The notes beneath the pieces were generated by a model. The model did not search any database, was not told the DNA's origin, and was given only the letters and a program-made list of their open reading frames with translations. Shown here one piece after another: positions 23,030 to 36,700 of a DNA stretch of 64,000 nucleotides. The number at the start of each line of letters is the position of its first letter. Position 1 is the first letter of the stretch. Source of the stretch: Arctopsyche grandis (Eukaryota > Arthropoda > Insecta > Trichoptera > Hydropsychidae); the NCBI RefSeq assembly GCF_051622035.1, contig NC_135356.1, positions 28,426,839-28,490,838 on the forward strand, given 5' to 3'. Made by a program: the position numbers and the translations under genes.

Positions 23030-23500
23030 TACACTGTTTTTATGTCTGGTGGCTCCCATTCCAAGAGCCATCTGTCTTCTCAATAATATCGTTGCTGCTA
23101 CACCTGAGTATGATGTTTTTATTCTTCAATGAGCGTAGGTTGACTGAAATTGCATTGTTCAATTTGTCTGTTAACCTACGCACATCCATTATGAATGGAA
23201 AATCTTACAAGAGTTGTACGAATGTGCCAAATTTTTAGTGTGTTCCATTTATTGATGATTTGGACTATCAGCCAATACTGAAATACATATGTATATTGTA
23301 ACGTTGTACTATTTATAAGTGCAAAATACCTCCTCCCCTTCCTTCATTTATACCTATAATTCATATTTACATTTTTTTACTCAATCTTATGTCATTTATT
23401 ATCCATTCTTTTTCGTTTTATCTATTTTTTATTTGACCATTGTGACGCAAACAAACATGTAATGCCACAATGGTTTCAATTTGTCAATAAATACAACAAA
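23030..23500 (+). pseudogene. Degenerate LINE 3' end next to the PHYHD1-like gene
   Basis: Frame-shifted remains match the last residues of the 15093-15824 protein (FNERRLTEIALFNLSVNLRT against HLSERKLSEITLTHLSGSLR). At 23434-23474 the hairpin GACCATTGTGACGC / ATGCCACAATGGT occurs, followed by a short A-rich tail. It ends about 20 bases before the acceptor of the first recognised PHYHD1 exon. Confidence 0.75.
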
Positions 23501-23513
23501 TATATAAATTTAG

Positions 23514-24703
23514 ATGGAAGAAGATGGAGTTGTCGTGCTAGAAGGATTCTTTACTCCCGAAGAAGCCGATGAACTCAAAAAAGCCGGCGAAGAATTGGAA
23601 AGAAACAAACCAGAGAATGAGAATGGAATTTTTACAGCGGTGGAGACAAATGGCGATGAGATTTCCACTGATAAAAAGACTCAGGTAATAGTTGAATATA
23701 TTTCATAACCTCAAAAGGGAATGGTTAAATCTGGGAATAGATGATTCAATTCTCCTTATTTTCAAACAATTTATTAAGTGTGTTTCATGTTTTAGAATCG
23801 AGACATGTATTTTTTGGAGAGTAGCGACAAAATAAGATATTTTTTGGAAACTGAAAATAATGACGGAAAGCCTAGACTGAATAAGGTATACACCGTGCTT
23901 TTTGTCAGCCAGGGAATTCACAATTTATTTCTATTTTCAAGATGTTAATCCCAGTTTATATTTACAGGTAGGACACGCACTCCACTGGCACCATCCATTG
24001 TTCAAATTCTACACATTCAGCAACAGAGTTAAGAAAACGTGTTTAGCTTTGGGTATGAAAGATCCTTCCGTCGTTCAAAGCATGTATATTTACAAATCGG
24101 CGCATTCAGGAGGCGAAGGTACAACCAAATTCATCCAATTTTACACTTCAGCTATGAATATCATTTATTTTAAATTCAAAACTTACAGTGAAGCCTCATC
24201 AAGATGCCACATATTTGTTGACGGAGCCGGAGACAGCCATCGGCTTTTGGATCGCCTTAGACGATGCAACCATCGATAACGGATGTCTTTGGGTTGCCAA
24301 AGGCTCTCACAAATCTGGAGTACACAGAAGATTTTTAAGAAATCCTGATAACAAGTCTGATGAATTCCTTATATATGACAGACCATTGCCGATGTATCCC
24401 TCGTCTAATTTCATGCCATTGCCCATATCTAAGGGTAATGTTGTTTGAGACGTCATTTTGATTTTGATTTTAATAACAATTATATTTGCAATGTAAGAAG
24501 TGTGTGTTCAATTTCCAGGTGACTGTATATTGTTGCACGGAAGACTCGTGCACCGTAGCAATGCAAACAAGTCTGATAAGGATCGACCTGCCTATACCTT
24601 CCATGTCGTTGAGAAGACTGCCAAATATTGCGAGGACAATTGGTTGCAAGAGGGTTCTGAAGCACCATTTGTCTCCCTATATGTAACCCACCAAATGCAA
24701 TAA
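23514..24703 (+). CDS. PHYHD1: Phytanoyl-CoA dioxygenase domain-containing protein 1-like
   Basis: Five exons join in frame to 280 residues: 23514-23684, 23796-23885, 23968-24118, 24189-24434 and 24519-24703, all with GT..AG introns of 70-111 bases. The protein reads [16 protein letters not shown], then a helix-rich N-part, [37 protein letters not shown], the iron ligands in [10 protein letters not shown] (HxD), [27 protein letters not shown], the distal His in [10 protein letters not shown] and the 2-oxoglutarate-binding Arg in DRPAYTFH. Family members are Fe(II)/2-oxoglutarate oxygenases; the physiological substrate of PHYHD1 is not firmly established. Length is close to the usual ~290, short by roughly a dozen N-terminal residues. 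The ATG at 23514 directly follows an acceptor-like TTTAG, so it may be an internal Met after a small upstream exon. A damaged copy of exons 3-4 lies at 17999-18209. Confidence 0.93.
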
Positions 24704-24792
24704 ATAATATAATATTGTTATATAGTTTTTATAAATATAAATTTTATAAATATACTATACTTTTTTAATTACGTTTTTCATTCCAAATTCCA

Positions 24793-24798
24793 AATAAA
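24793..24798 (+). terminator. Candidate polyadenylation signal of the PHYHD1-like gene
   Basis: AATAAA 90 bases after the stop codon, the first canonical hexamer downstream, followed by T-rich DNA. Confidence 0.5.
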
Positions 24799-25138
24799 AG
24801 GTTTATGCTATGAGCAATTGCATACCAAGAATTCAAATTACTAAATACTCTACATGAAATATTACACACAACGGAGAACAAAATTTTATGATTTTTATTT
24901 GCCTCAGCTTTTAAAGTTAATAAATTATTAATAATTGATTACAAATATGCGTGATATTGAAGTATTTTCGTTATGTACGTGTTACACAATGAAAAGAATC
25001 GGATTTCACAAACCGAAGAACATTTCATGACTAAATATACATTAATGCTTTGAGAAGAGCACAAGGTTCTTGCCTACAAGGTGTAATTATAAGAGATATT
25101 GCAAATAAAATAAATAAATGGCTATATGTACATATGTA

Positions 25139-25570
25139 GCCAGCAGTATGGCTCGGTGGTTGCGTTTATGTTTAACACCGAGAGGTTACTGAGTTCGATC
25201 CCGTGCTAATCTTTAATACTGCTAGTCAGACTTGGATATTTGTGACTCCAAATCGATCGTTTCTTATCAAAGTTTGCCAATTTATCTGATTTCATTGTTG
25301 AAACGGTTCCTCTATCAAATTGGCAAAAATAATCCTATCCACAAATGTATGCATTTGATTTATGTACAATATGTAAAACTTTACGTACAATTCTAAATCC
25401 ATAGGTGTCTCTATGGATTAATTCATTGTTAATTTGCCTCTCAAAATACAGCGATTTATTTAATAAAAATGCTGTAAGGTTTGTAATTAATTGTCTAGGA
25501 AGGCACATTGGGGTTTTCCTGTTAGGCCTTCCTGGTATATATCTGTGTAAAAAACAAAAATAAATAAATG
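25139..25570 (+). mobile_element. tRNA-derived SINE, full-length sense copy
   Basis: Head with a pol III A-box-like TGGCTCGGTGG (25149) and B-box AGTTCGATCCC, then the core GATCGTTTCTTATCAAAG and ATTGTTGAAACGGTTCC, then a 3' hairpin GGAAGGCAC / GCCTTCCTGG and an AAATAAATAAATG tail. The order and length (about 430 bases) match the inverted copies at 3982, 41723 and 50936. Confidence 0.85.
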
Positions 25571-26555
25571 TTTTTGAACTCATGTCTGTCGATTCAAATA
25601 TTATATAATAAAATATGTACATGGTTTAAAGTTTAAAGACCACAAAACACTAAAAAATGAGCAAACTGAATAAAATGGTTCAAATAAACAAAGATTCTTA
25701 TAAAAAATGGGAAAATTTCTTGTATAGGTTATCTTTCAAATTAAAAATCCACTTACTATGTATGTATATATTTTCGGTTTATCAAAGGATTAATAAAGGA
25801 TTAAGTCAAATGTTACAACAATGAAATTGAAATTTTATTACATATTAATCACTGTACTTTATTCAAAACACATTTTTTCTCAAATACACACACATGTTTA
25901 ATTTCAATACTCGAATTCACAAACAAGTTTGTGAATATAAGGCTTCTGTCATTCTATTGTACATACTACGGTCTGGTTTACAACATTTTACATAAAATTA
26001 AAGATAGCACAATAAAATAGTAAGCAATTTACATATATTCTCAATACATATGTATGTATGTATATTAAAATTAACGTTAAACCCCAGCCTAATTGTCAGT
26101 ATACAAAAATAGTGGAATACTCTCGTAGTTTCCATTAATATATGTATGTAAACTTTTGTATGTACATTTTGCGTACTAATGTTTAAGTTTTACACGCTAG
26201 AGTAGTTTTTGGCACAGTTCTAAATACCATTATTCAATTTTACAGCGTTGGTATGAAGTCGATTAAATATGTGAATATATTGAATGTTACGGTGCCGTTT
26301 AAATGTACACACTATCTATTGGCTATATATTATGTATGTGTAATTTTTATAATTAACTTTTTATATTAACTAGGCCGACTGGTCGATCGCCGAAGTCCTT
26401 CGAGCAATGACAGGCCGTTGCTCGTTTTTATTTTTTTACGTTATATGTATTTGCATAATTATATTTAAACAAAGCTTCTTCTACTTAGCGTATCTACGGT
26501 AAGACGTGCCATTGAATTTTAACCAATATTTTGCGAATATCTTGAGGTAAACAAA
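25571..26555. other. Spacer without gene
   Basis: AT-rich unique DNA with ACATATGTATGTATGTATA motifs at 26045. Nothing coding was seen. Confidence 0.35.
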
Positions 26556-28910
<2,355 letters not shown>

Positions 28911-29592
28911 TTGTAAGAAGCTTTTGATCGACATGTTCACTTCTTGCAGTTTCTGCTAGCCTAAGTTTTCATAAGGAATAATCGATTTTAGTAAGATTCG
29001 ACCTGGTCAAATTTAGGGGAGGGAAATGCCTCCTCCTGAACTCTCAAATGACGCCCCTGTCTGGCTTCAATAACACTTGCCGCACTGTGATGGATAGCGA
29101 GTGACCAAGACTTACATTTTATTTTATTTCTCCAATGATAGTGAATACAGAGTCTTCATATTTTATATATTCCTCTTCAGAACCTCTATGATTCGAATCA
29201 TGTCATTATGAAATGAAAACATTGATCAATATCAACAGAATTAATTATTTTCGTGGGAAGCCCCTGTACACGTGCCTGACAGGCTCGAGAGAGAGAGAGA
29301 GAGTGTGTGAATTCAGTATGCGCCGCATTCGGTGGTTAGTGTGAGAATGATATCCGCCTTGGAATGGCGGCTCTGTCTTAGCTGTTATTTTTTTCATTTA
29401 TTTTGTATTATTCGACTTTCAATACATGATAAAATGTTTTTTAAAGCTAATTACAATAATTAATCTCGCAGATTTTGCATTATTTTAACATAAAACACAC
29501 ATGAGGCAAGTGTTAAGCTAGTGAAAATTTTTCATCATCAAAAAACTAATCATCTTATTGATTTCACTCCATCCTGCGGATTCATATTATAT
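28911..29592. other. Unique spacer with a GAGA tract
   Basis: Contains GAGAGAGAGAGAGAGTGTGTG at 29290-29312 followed by an initiator-like TTCAGT and moderately GC-rich DNA (GCGCCGCATTCGG). This could be a promoter region of an unidentified transcript, but no exon is supported. Confidence 0.25.
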
Positions 29593-29597
29593 ATATA

Positions 29598-29876
29598 CAC
29601 AGAGTGTCAAAAAAAGTACTATATGGATACACTTTGATTGTTAATATTTGTTGTATTTATATTCATAAATATAATTTTATATTTAAATAAAATCAAACCT
29701 TAAAATAAAGATTATATCAAATATTCAGAATTTATTTTATTTTTATAATGATTTTAATTATTTTGCTGTCTAATTCTTTTTGTATGTATGTATAATTAAT
29801 AGTCATTTATAAAAAACTTTTATAAAAAAAATACAATAAATAAGTAAGTTTGTTTTGTACTATTTTGAAACACTCT
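29598..29876. mobile_element. Mariner/Tc1-like MITE (probable)
   Basis: Left end ACAGAGTGTCAAAAAAAGTA and right end GTACTATTTTGAAACACTCT are inverted and flanked by TA-rich DNA. Length about 280 bases, AT-rich interior, no transposase. The ACAG(A/G)GTGTC end is characteristic of the mariner group. Confidence 0.6.
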
Positions 29877-29879
29877 ATA

Positions 29880-31455
29880 TATATGTAGAATATTTGCTCA
29901 CCTCTTCGATAAATAAAATTAATTAAATTGAAATTAAAATATTAACACGGACGTTTTGATTTAAATGTGAGATTAAATAGAAAACCCAACTATAAAATTT
30001 ATATTCTTCGATATAAATGGTTCACAATTTGCATATTTCTGGTAAAAGAGTTTTATAAATTAATGTTTAACATTTTTTTTTATTAATTTTAAATTTATAT
30101 TTATATTAGTTTTAATTTATATGTTTATTAAAGATTTAGTCAAGCCTCTGGATGGATTAATATCAGACAAGAAAGCATATAACAACCTGAAGGTTTAATC
30201 GTGAAAAGCAAACAGGTACATTAGTGTAAAATCAGCTTCTAAAGATTGTTTGGCACACGATGTTTGAAAATAATGTTATATAAAGTCAACTCTCCTAAAA
30301 CACGCTGGATGTACATACATACATAAATACAATAATGAAAATGTTTTTTTTTTATTTTTAATACACATAATAATCAGAGCAAAATTTGATATCGTCGAAA
30401 TAATGAAGATTAATCATTTTTAAGGCTAAAATAAAAGCATTGCAAATTAAAAAGAAAAAATTATATCAGCTTCTATAAAATATGCATTTATATAATATTA
30501 TATTTTCATTTGTTAGTCAATAAAAAATCTTAAATTAATATTTTTACTCCTTCGTTTGATTATTGAAAAGTTATTTGTCTGATTAAGTCTTTATGTATTT
30601 TATACCCTTTATATTTTTTTTAATGCAATTCAAATTAAAACATCCCTGAATATAATAATTTGAGCAGCCTCACATTGAATTGAACTGCAAAATCAGCACA
30701 ATAATTAATACATAAATACATACATACGTATATGTAAATATGTATGAATGACAGATAAATTAAAACAGTACATAGTACATCGTTTGCAAACACATATTTC
30801 CTTTCAAATGTCCAAAATAACGATATTGAGATTAGAAATAAAATAAAATAAAATTATCTCTTTTCAAAAAGGAATATAATGAATACTAGAAATTGTACTA
30901 AAATATATGTACAGTTGAATTAATTAAGATCAATGTAGCGAAATCTTTCCCATAAAATTGTTTAGCTGTATAAAAAGTTCACTGTTTTGATATAATGCAA
31001 TTTTTCGGAGATAAATTTACAAGCAATAAAGTTACAATAATAAATTAACCTATTTGTTATTGATCGAATTTGGAGTATATCACAAAAACAGAATATTGTA
31101 TTATACAAGTAAATTCAACTGTATTTATTTGATTATAATTTCTTTTAGAAATTTTTTATACAATCTAATAAAAATTATAGCTATGCAAAAATACATTCAT
31201 ATTTGTAGTTTATAATTGAGAAAAACCATTTTATCATCATGACAAGAGATACTTAGCCTTTATTTCGGTTTGGTTTAAATTTAAAAATGTTATTGACTTA
31301 TGCGATATACACTTAAGTATAGTTTTGGTTTTGACTTATTGTGTATATTTATTTATTACAATACAAGTTTTATTTAATTCTCAAGTATACTATATGTATA
31401 TGTATATGAAGATCAGAACAATTAATACGATGGATGTAATATTTATGACATCTTA
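29880..31455. other. Long AT-rich spacer
   Basis: No repeat from the rest of the window and no gene features were recognised. Small frames are AT-driven. Confidence 0.35.
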
Positions 31456-31463
31456 TTACTATC

Positions 31464-32254
31464 CAGGGTTGCCAGATTTCCAAAATTACAGATTGGGACA
31501 CTTTTTCGCACGATAAAAAATGAAGTTAAAGAATTGGTGAAGAAATTAAGAAAAAATACACTATTATAATATATGTAAATAAGTACACATGTATAAAGAA
31601 GAGAATATATAAAAAATAGTCACATAATTATCCACAAGAATCACAGTTATTAAAATACATACATATATTGGAAACAATTTGGACAATCTTAACAGTTTAT
31701 TTCTTGCCTTTAGCTTGTTTCAAAATATGTTTTCCATCTTTACTTAATAAAATTTTCTAAAGTCATTACATTTGTTTCCACGGTTTTTAATAATAATCTG
31801 CTTCTCCTCTTTTTACAGGTTGCACTCATTAGAATAAATATTATTTCGTAAATTGCATTGGAATGTTGAATTGAAAGTATGTGGGCCATAATTTTAAGCA
31901 AACTATGGAATGATCTTTAAAAAATATTATCCGTTTCTCACATATGTATTGTTTTTTTCTCGTTTGCTTCATTCATATTCAGTACAAATGTGTTTAATTA
32001 ACAGACATCTTCGTATTGAAGGTCAACATTGCAAAATTGATGACAATTCGGCTTTGATGTTTGGTTTAAGGACAAGATTTTAATCGATTGAAATTTGTTA
32101 TTACTGTTGAAGTCAAATCATTTCTATATACGTGCATATTTGGACATACATATACAAATTTTGTTGTCGGGATTTTCAGAGGCAATGCGGGACTTGGGAT
32201 TTTTCTGTTGAACTCGGGACAGTCCCGCTCAAATAGGGACGTCTGGCAACCCTG
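31464..32254. mobile_element. Non-autonomous hAT element (CAGGGTTGCCA ends)
   Basis: Starts CAGGGTTGCCAGATTTCC and ends GACGTCTGGCAACCCTG. The 8-bp flanks are TTACTATC and TTACTATT, seven of eight identical. CAGGGTTGCC is a classic hAT terminus. About 790 bases, with a GGGACAG-rich right end and no transposase. Confidence 0.8.
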
Positions 32255-32545
32255 TTACTATTCCAATTTTATAATCTTTATACACGTTAAAATATTATAT
32301 AAAATACAATGTATATATGATGTTTTTGTGTTGTAATGAAGTTATAATAATAGTAAGTGATATAATGTTGCCTATTGTTATCTGCAAAAGCCTGGTTATA
32401 CAAATTTAAAATATTACTAAATTATATCGGCGATTGCCTTTCTTCTTATTTCATATTCGGTATCTCCTTCGACGTACAGTTTATGATCATTCATTTCTTG
32501 CGACAAGCTGAAAATTATACAAATCCATCATTACTTAATATAATA

Positions 32546-33000
32546 GCGCTATTCTGTGTGTATGTGTGTCTGCGTTAACACTCGTAGTACATACATAAGA
32601 GTATAAGGGCGAACTCACACAGCGGTGATGAGTGAGTTCATGTGGGACGTGGGTTCATGGGATGCGTACAAGGTACAATTCCTTTGAAAACGTCCAAAAA
32701 ATAGACCCCCCTGAGTGAGTTCGGTAAAATTGTATCCTTGTATTTGTCAATAGCGGTTTTAAGAAATGTAGGAGAGCTTGTCGACGTTCCACATACCACA
32801 TCCCGCGCTGTGTGATTTCGCCCTAATAGTCGTTTCGATTCGACATATGTACGTCACAGTTAAAACACTGCCAACAAAATGTACGAATTTCTTTTGGGAA
32901 AATAGCTTCACGCGCATTTAGCGCCGTCTATTGAAAATTAATTTAGATAATTAATCAATTTTTATATTGTTTATATGTGTGTACTTACATAGGTAGGTAT
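32546..33000 (+). mobile_element. Helitron fragment in sense orientation, split by a MITE
   Basis: Has the 5' end-like GCGCTATTCTGTGTGTATG, then after the MITE the interior TAGTCGTTTCGATTCGACAT, GTCACAGTTAAAACACTGCC and TAGCGCCGTCTATTGAAAA, i.e. the reverse complement of 6663-7402. The CTAG 3' end was not found. Confidence 0.6.
32607..32823. mobile_element. Harbinger-like MITE (GGGCGAA family), complete
   Basis: 217 bases, GGGCGAACTCACACAGCG to GCTGTGTGATTTCGCCC inverted. Flanked by TAA at 32604-32606 and 32824-32826. The interrupted Helitron gives the empty target (ACTATAATAGTCG), proving the 3-bp duplication. Confidence 0.8.
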
Positions 33001-33120
33001 TTTGTTTTTACTTATAATACACTAATACACAATAATACTTATAATACATAGAATTTCAAAGAACTAAATTTAGCTTGGAGGACTCCAAGTATTTTATGTT
33101 TGTGAGTAACGAAATTATAA

Positions 33121-33690
33121 CCCTTTGAGTGCTGAAAGCCCGCCACGCTGAAAATTTCGCCAACATTTCCAACTAGAATTATTTATAAATCCAATAGAAA
33201 GCAGGTATAAAATTTGTAGCTAATCCAAACAAATCCTAGATAACTACCTGCGAGGATATCGAATTTTGTAAAGGTGTGTTTAGACTCTCTAACATATCTT
33301 GCAACAATATAAAATAAACAATAGAATTCTATTAATGAATGTATTTTACCAAAACTAGTTCCATCTTCTTCATTGTTGTTAAAATGTAATGCTCAAAATT
33401 TAAATGCCAAGCCACAATCTAAAATACTCAGCAATTAGGGATCTCCATTGGGAAATTCTGCTATGGTTATAAATTCAGAAATCCCGGTGTAAACCAGTCT
33501 TTATAAACATTGACACGGATTACACAACCCATTTTCAATGCATTTTTTTTCTATACTACCTGGAAAGGCTTACCGGGTAGTATTCTTGTTTATTTTTTTT
33601 ACATACTCAAAAAACAACGCCCATCAGCGTATTTCAGGCTCATGGACTTGTTGGCAAAACGCCGATCGGCGTTGGTCAGCATTCAAAGGG
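33121..33690 (+). mobile_element. piggyBac-like MITE, copy 3, in the 3' end of the membrane-protein gene
   Basis: CCCTTTGAGTGCTGAAAG to TCAGCATTCAAAGGG, flanked by TTAA on the right and mutated ATAA on the left. It lies 33 bases beyond the stop codon of the minus-strand gene, so it is part of, or ends, its 3' UTR. It supplies an AATAAA on the minus strand at 33589-33594. Confidence 0.85.
33589..33594 (-). terminator. Candidate transposon-supplied polyadenylation signal
   Basis: AATAAA on the minus strand, about 130 bases after the stop of the membrane-protein gene and inside the piggyBac-like MITE. No canonical hexamer was seen in the 33 bases before the MITE. Confidence 0.35.
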
Positions 33691-33723
33691 TTAACAAATC
33701 TGTAGAAATATAATATGTTAAGC

Positions 33724-36700
33724 TTAAAAATATGCATACTTGGAGAAGCAATCTTGGGAAGTCTGTTTGGACGAGCTGCAATATAGCGATTGATTTAATT
33801 GTGCCTTGAAAAGAAGCGTAAGTCCCAAAAGTATTATCGGAAGACTAAGAAGAGCACAGATCAATTCTCCGCTTATCGTCGGCTCAACAACTAGACCACC
33901 ATCTGAAATGTATACATACAGATATGTGTAATATAAAAATAATAAGAAGACATTGTAGTGCTTCAAATCGTACAAATCTAAACAACTTGAACATGATGGT
34001 ATTATAATTTAATCAGCTAGACGGTTTCAGTTTAACCTTAGTTGGATGCCCTACTCCTTAGTGTCTCAGTAAATGAAATAAAGTATTACCTGTAGTGTGA
34101 GTGAAGACAGCCCACCAAATACCAGTCAGAGGTAAAGCTGGAGTCATCATGGCAATGGTGAAGACAGACGATTGACAGAGTTTTAAAAACCGCAGGGAAC
34201 TCACTGCAAATCCGGTGTAAGCCACGAAAACGGTCCATCCGTATGCCGGAATGTGGTTACAGTAATTCTTATCCAATTTTGTAATAGTATAAAGATAATC
34301 GGAATTCACATGGTTGCTAAATCTGTTCGATTTGATGGTACCGTTTAAAGTGGACATTGCAATGACGTCTTCCGGCTCCGGATCTTTCTTCACCGCTGAA
34401 TGTTCAGACTCGTTGATGTACTCGTGTTTAAAACAGCTCAGATCCCTTTTGGTCCTTTTGTGATGGTGGTGGCCTTTGCCATGTTTGCCGTCTCTTGCGT
34501 TCTTTTTCCTTGAATGATGTGATGATTTCTTTTTGTGAGTTTTCTTGTCTTCTGTTCTTGAGGACGGGGTCGTGCTCATGTCGATTTTGTTTCTGCGTTC
34601 GTAGTACCATTGTAGTGAATTTAGTCTGTCTTGGTTGAAGGCCAATTTGTGTCCTTTGATGTTAGCATTTGTCTTATTGAGAATAATGTGTCCCACTAGA
34701 TTCGGATTCATCTTGTTGGTTATTATGTGATCTTTCAGAATAGAAATGGTCGGGTGTATTATTTTGAAGCCTAAGCCCAAAGATTCCAATGCTTTACGCT
34801 TGACTCGTACTTTTGGAATGTCCTGACTATCAGTTTTGTTGGGAGTCGCTGGTTTTGTAAAATGTTTGTGAGGGTCAACGGTTGATGGTGTCTCTTTTTT
34901 TGCACTGGCTTTAATATTTTTATGGGTTTGTTTATTATCGTTTTTGTGTTTTTTGTTTGTTTTCTTGAAATATTTGTAGTTCTTATTTTTCGCATGATCT
35001 GTTGTTGATAGCAATTCACCCGTCGAATTTTCGAAAGCCTTTTGTTTTTTGTGATTCTTTTTCGATGAAAATAACGGATCCAATGTTTTTTTTGTAAGGT
35101 GTGTCCTAAAAATTTCATACTGTATGAATACATTTCATTAATCACTTTAAATTTATGTACTAAATACAGAGAAATGTTATAATAATAGAAGTGTCTATAG
35201 GCGTTATATTGTTGTCAAGTGACGATTGTCCACAGACATTCCTAAATAATTTTGGTCGACGAATGTCCGATAAAAACTTCTCTGGGCAAGTGCATCGTTA
35301 AAAATTGCACAATGCATTCGAAAACACTATGAGATATATAAGTAAATTGATCATTTAAGTAACATATTATTCAATTAACATCGTAGTTTGACAGTTTATA
35401 AAAGTTTTATGGCGATCGCCCGCATTCTACATAACATTTCAGGGGTGGCACCAGAGAAATGTAAAAATTATTTTTAAATAAATGTAAAAACATTTCTCTT
35501 GGTGGCGCCCAATACTCGATTATATTAACTACCAATTATTTAAGTTTAATTAATATAAACATCGTTCATTTTATATTATACATATTTTGTTGAAACTATA
35601 CATTACACGATAATTTAAGAGTTCCCAAGGACAGACAAAAACAAAAAAGTGGATAAAAATAATCAACCAACTGAGAAAAGAAATGGATTGGCCACCAACG
35701 CCCAACACCCAACTCAAATTGTAAATAAATCTATATCAAAATAAAACTTTAATTTCCGTAGTGAATATGTGATGACCCTGATTGAAATTCCGTGCGTTTT
35801 AGCGTAGTTATGGAGAAGTACCGCGTAATATCGAAACAATTTATTTATTCGTAAAGAAGCTTCTATTATTATAACATTTCTCTGACTAAATACAATAAAC
35901 GCATACTCAGTTTCGTAATTACGTAAGTTAATGAAATAAGAGCACCTTTTTTTTACTAGTTTTGATAGAAAAATACGTATACATACATACATATATACCA
36001 TTATAAATCATTGCGCTAGGGAGCCCAAAATTGATACCTATCATAGGATTAAAAAAACTAATTTAAGCACTGCATAGTCATAAATGTACATATGTATGTT
36101 CTCCAACCAGTCTAAGGAATGCTAAATGTTTAATCCAGTGAACCCAAATATAAGCATCACAATGATTTGAACTATATATTACAAAATATTACAAACCCAC
36201 CATTAAATTATACAGGGTGTTATGAAGCTAAGTGCAAAGCCTTAAATATTATAATTGATAAAACAGTTTTCGTTCTCTTTCAGTGAAATATAATTTAAGA
36301 TTTATTTGATGGAGGTGGAATTCGATTTTGAAGTTGGAAAAATTATGTTTTTTCTAACTAAAATACTTAAGAACACCCCCGTTTTACATAATCACTGTCA
36401 CTCAGTTAATGTTAAAACTAAGAAGACCATTCTTTTATAATTTTTCATATAAATTATGGTCGAAATTGAAATGGCAGTTCTCTAGTCAAAACTGTCAAAT
36501 GCTGTTTTGAAATTGAACAATTCATAACAATGCCTTTACAAATTATACAATCATACTTATTGAAATAATATATAGAATTACCTGCTTTCAGTATTAAACA
36601 GATGAACATGTTCCATAAAATTTTCAAATTTGGTTCTTGGGTGTTCGGTTATGTCTTCTTTGCCAGTCAAGCTTTAAAAGCATTAAATAGATACAAAATA

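Noticed and set aside
24188..24448. PHYHD1 exon 4 starting at an internal ATG-like codon
   Set aside because: The exon starts after TTACAG at 24188. The open frame begins earlier only by chance.
25139..25230. tRNA gene
   Set aside because: A- and B-box-like motifs are present, but no cloverleaf with acceptor stem could be formed. It continues into the SINE core shared by other copies.
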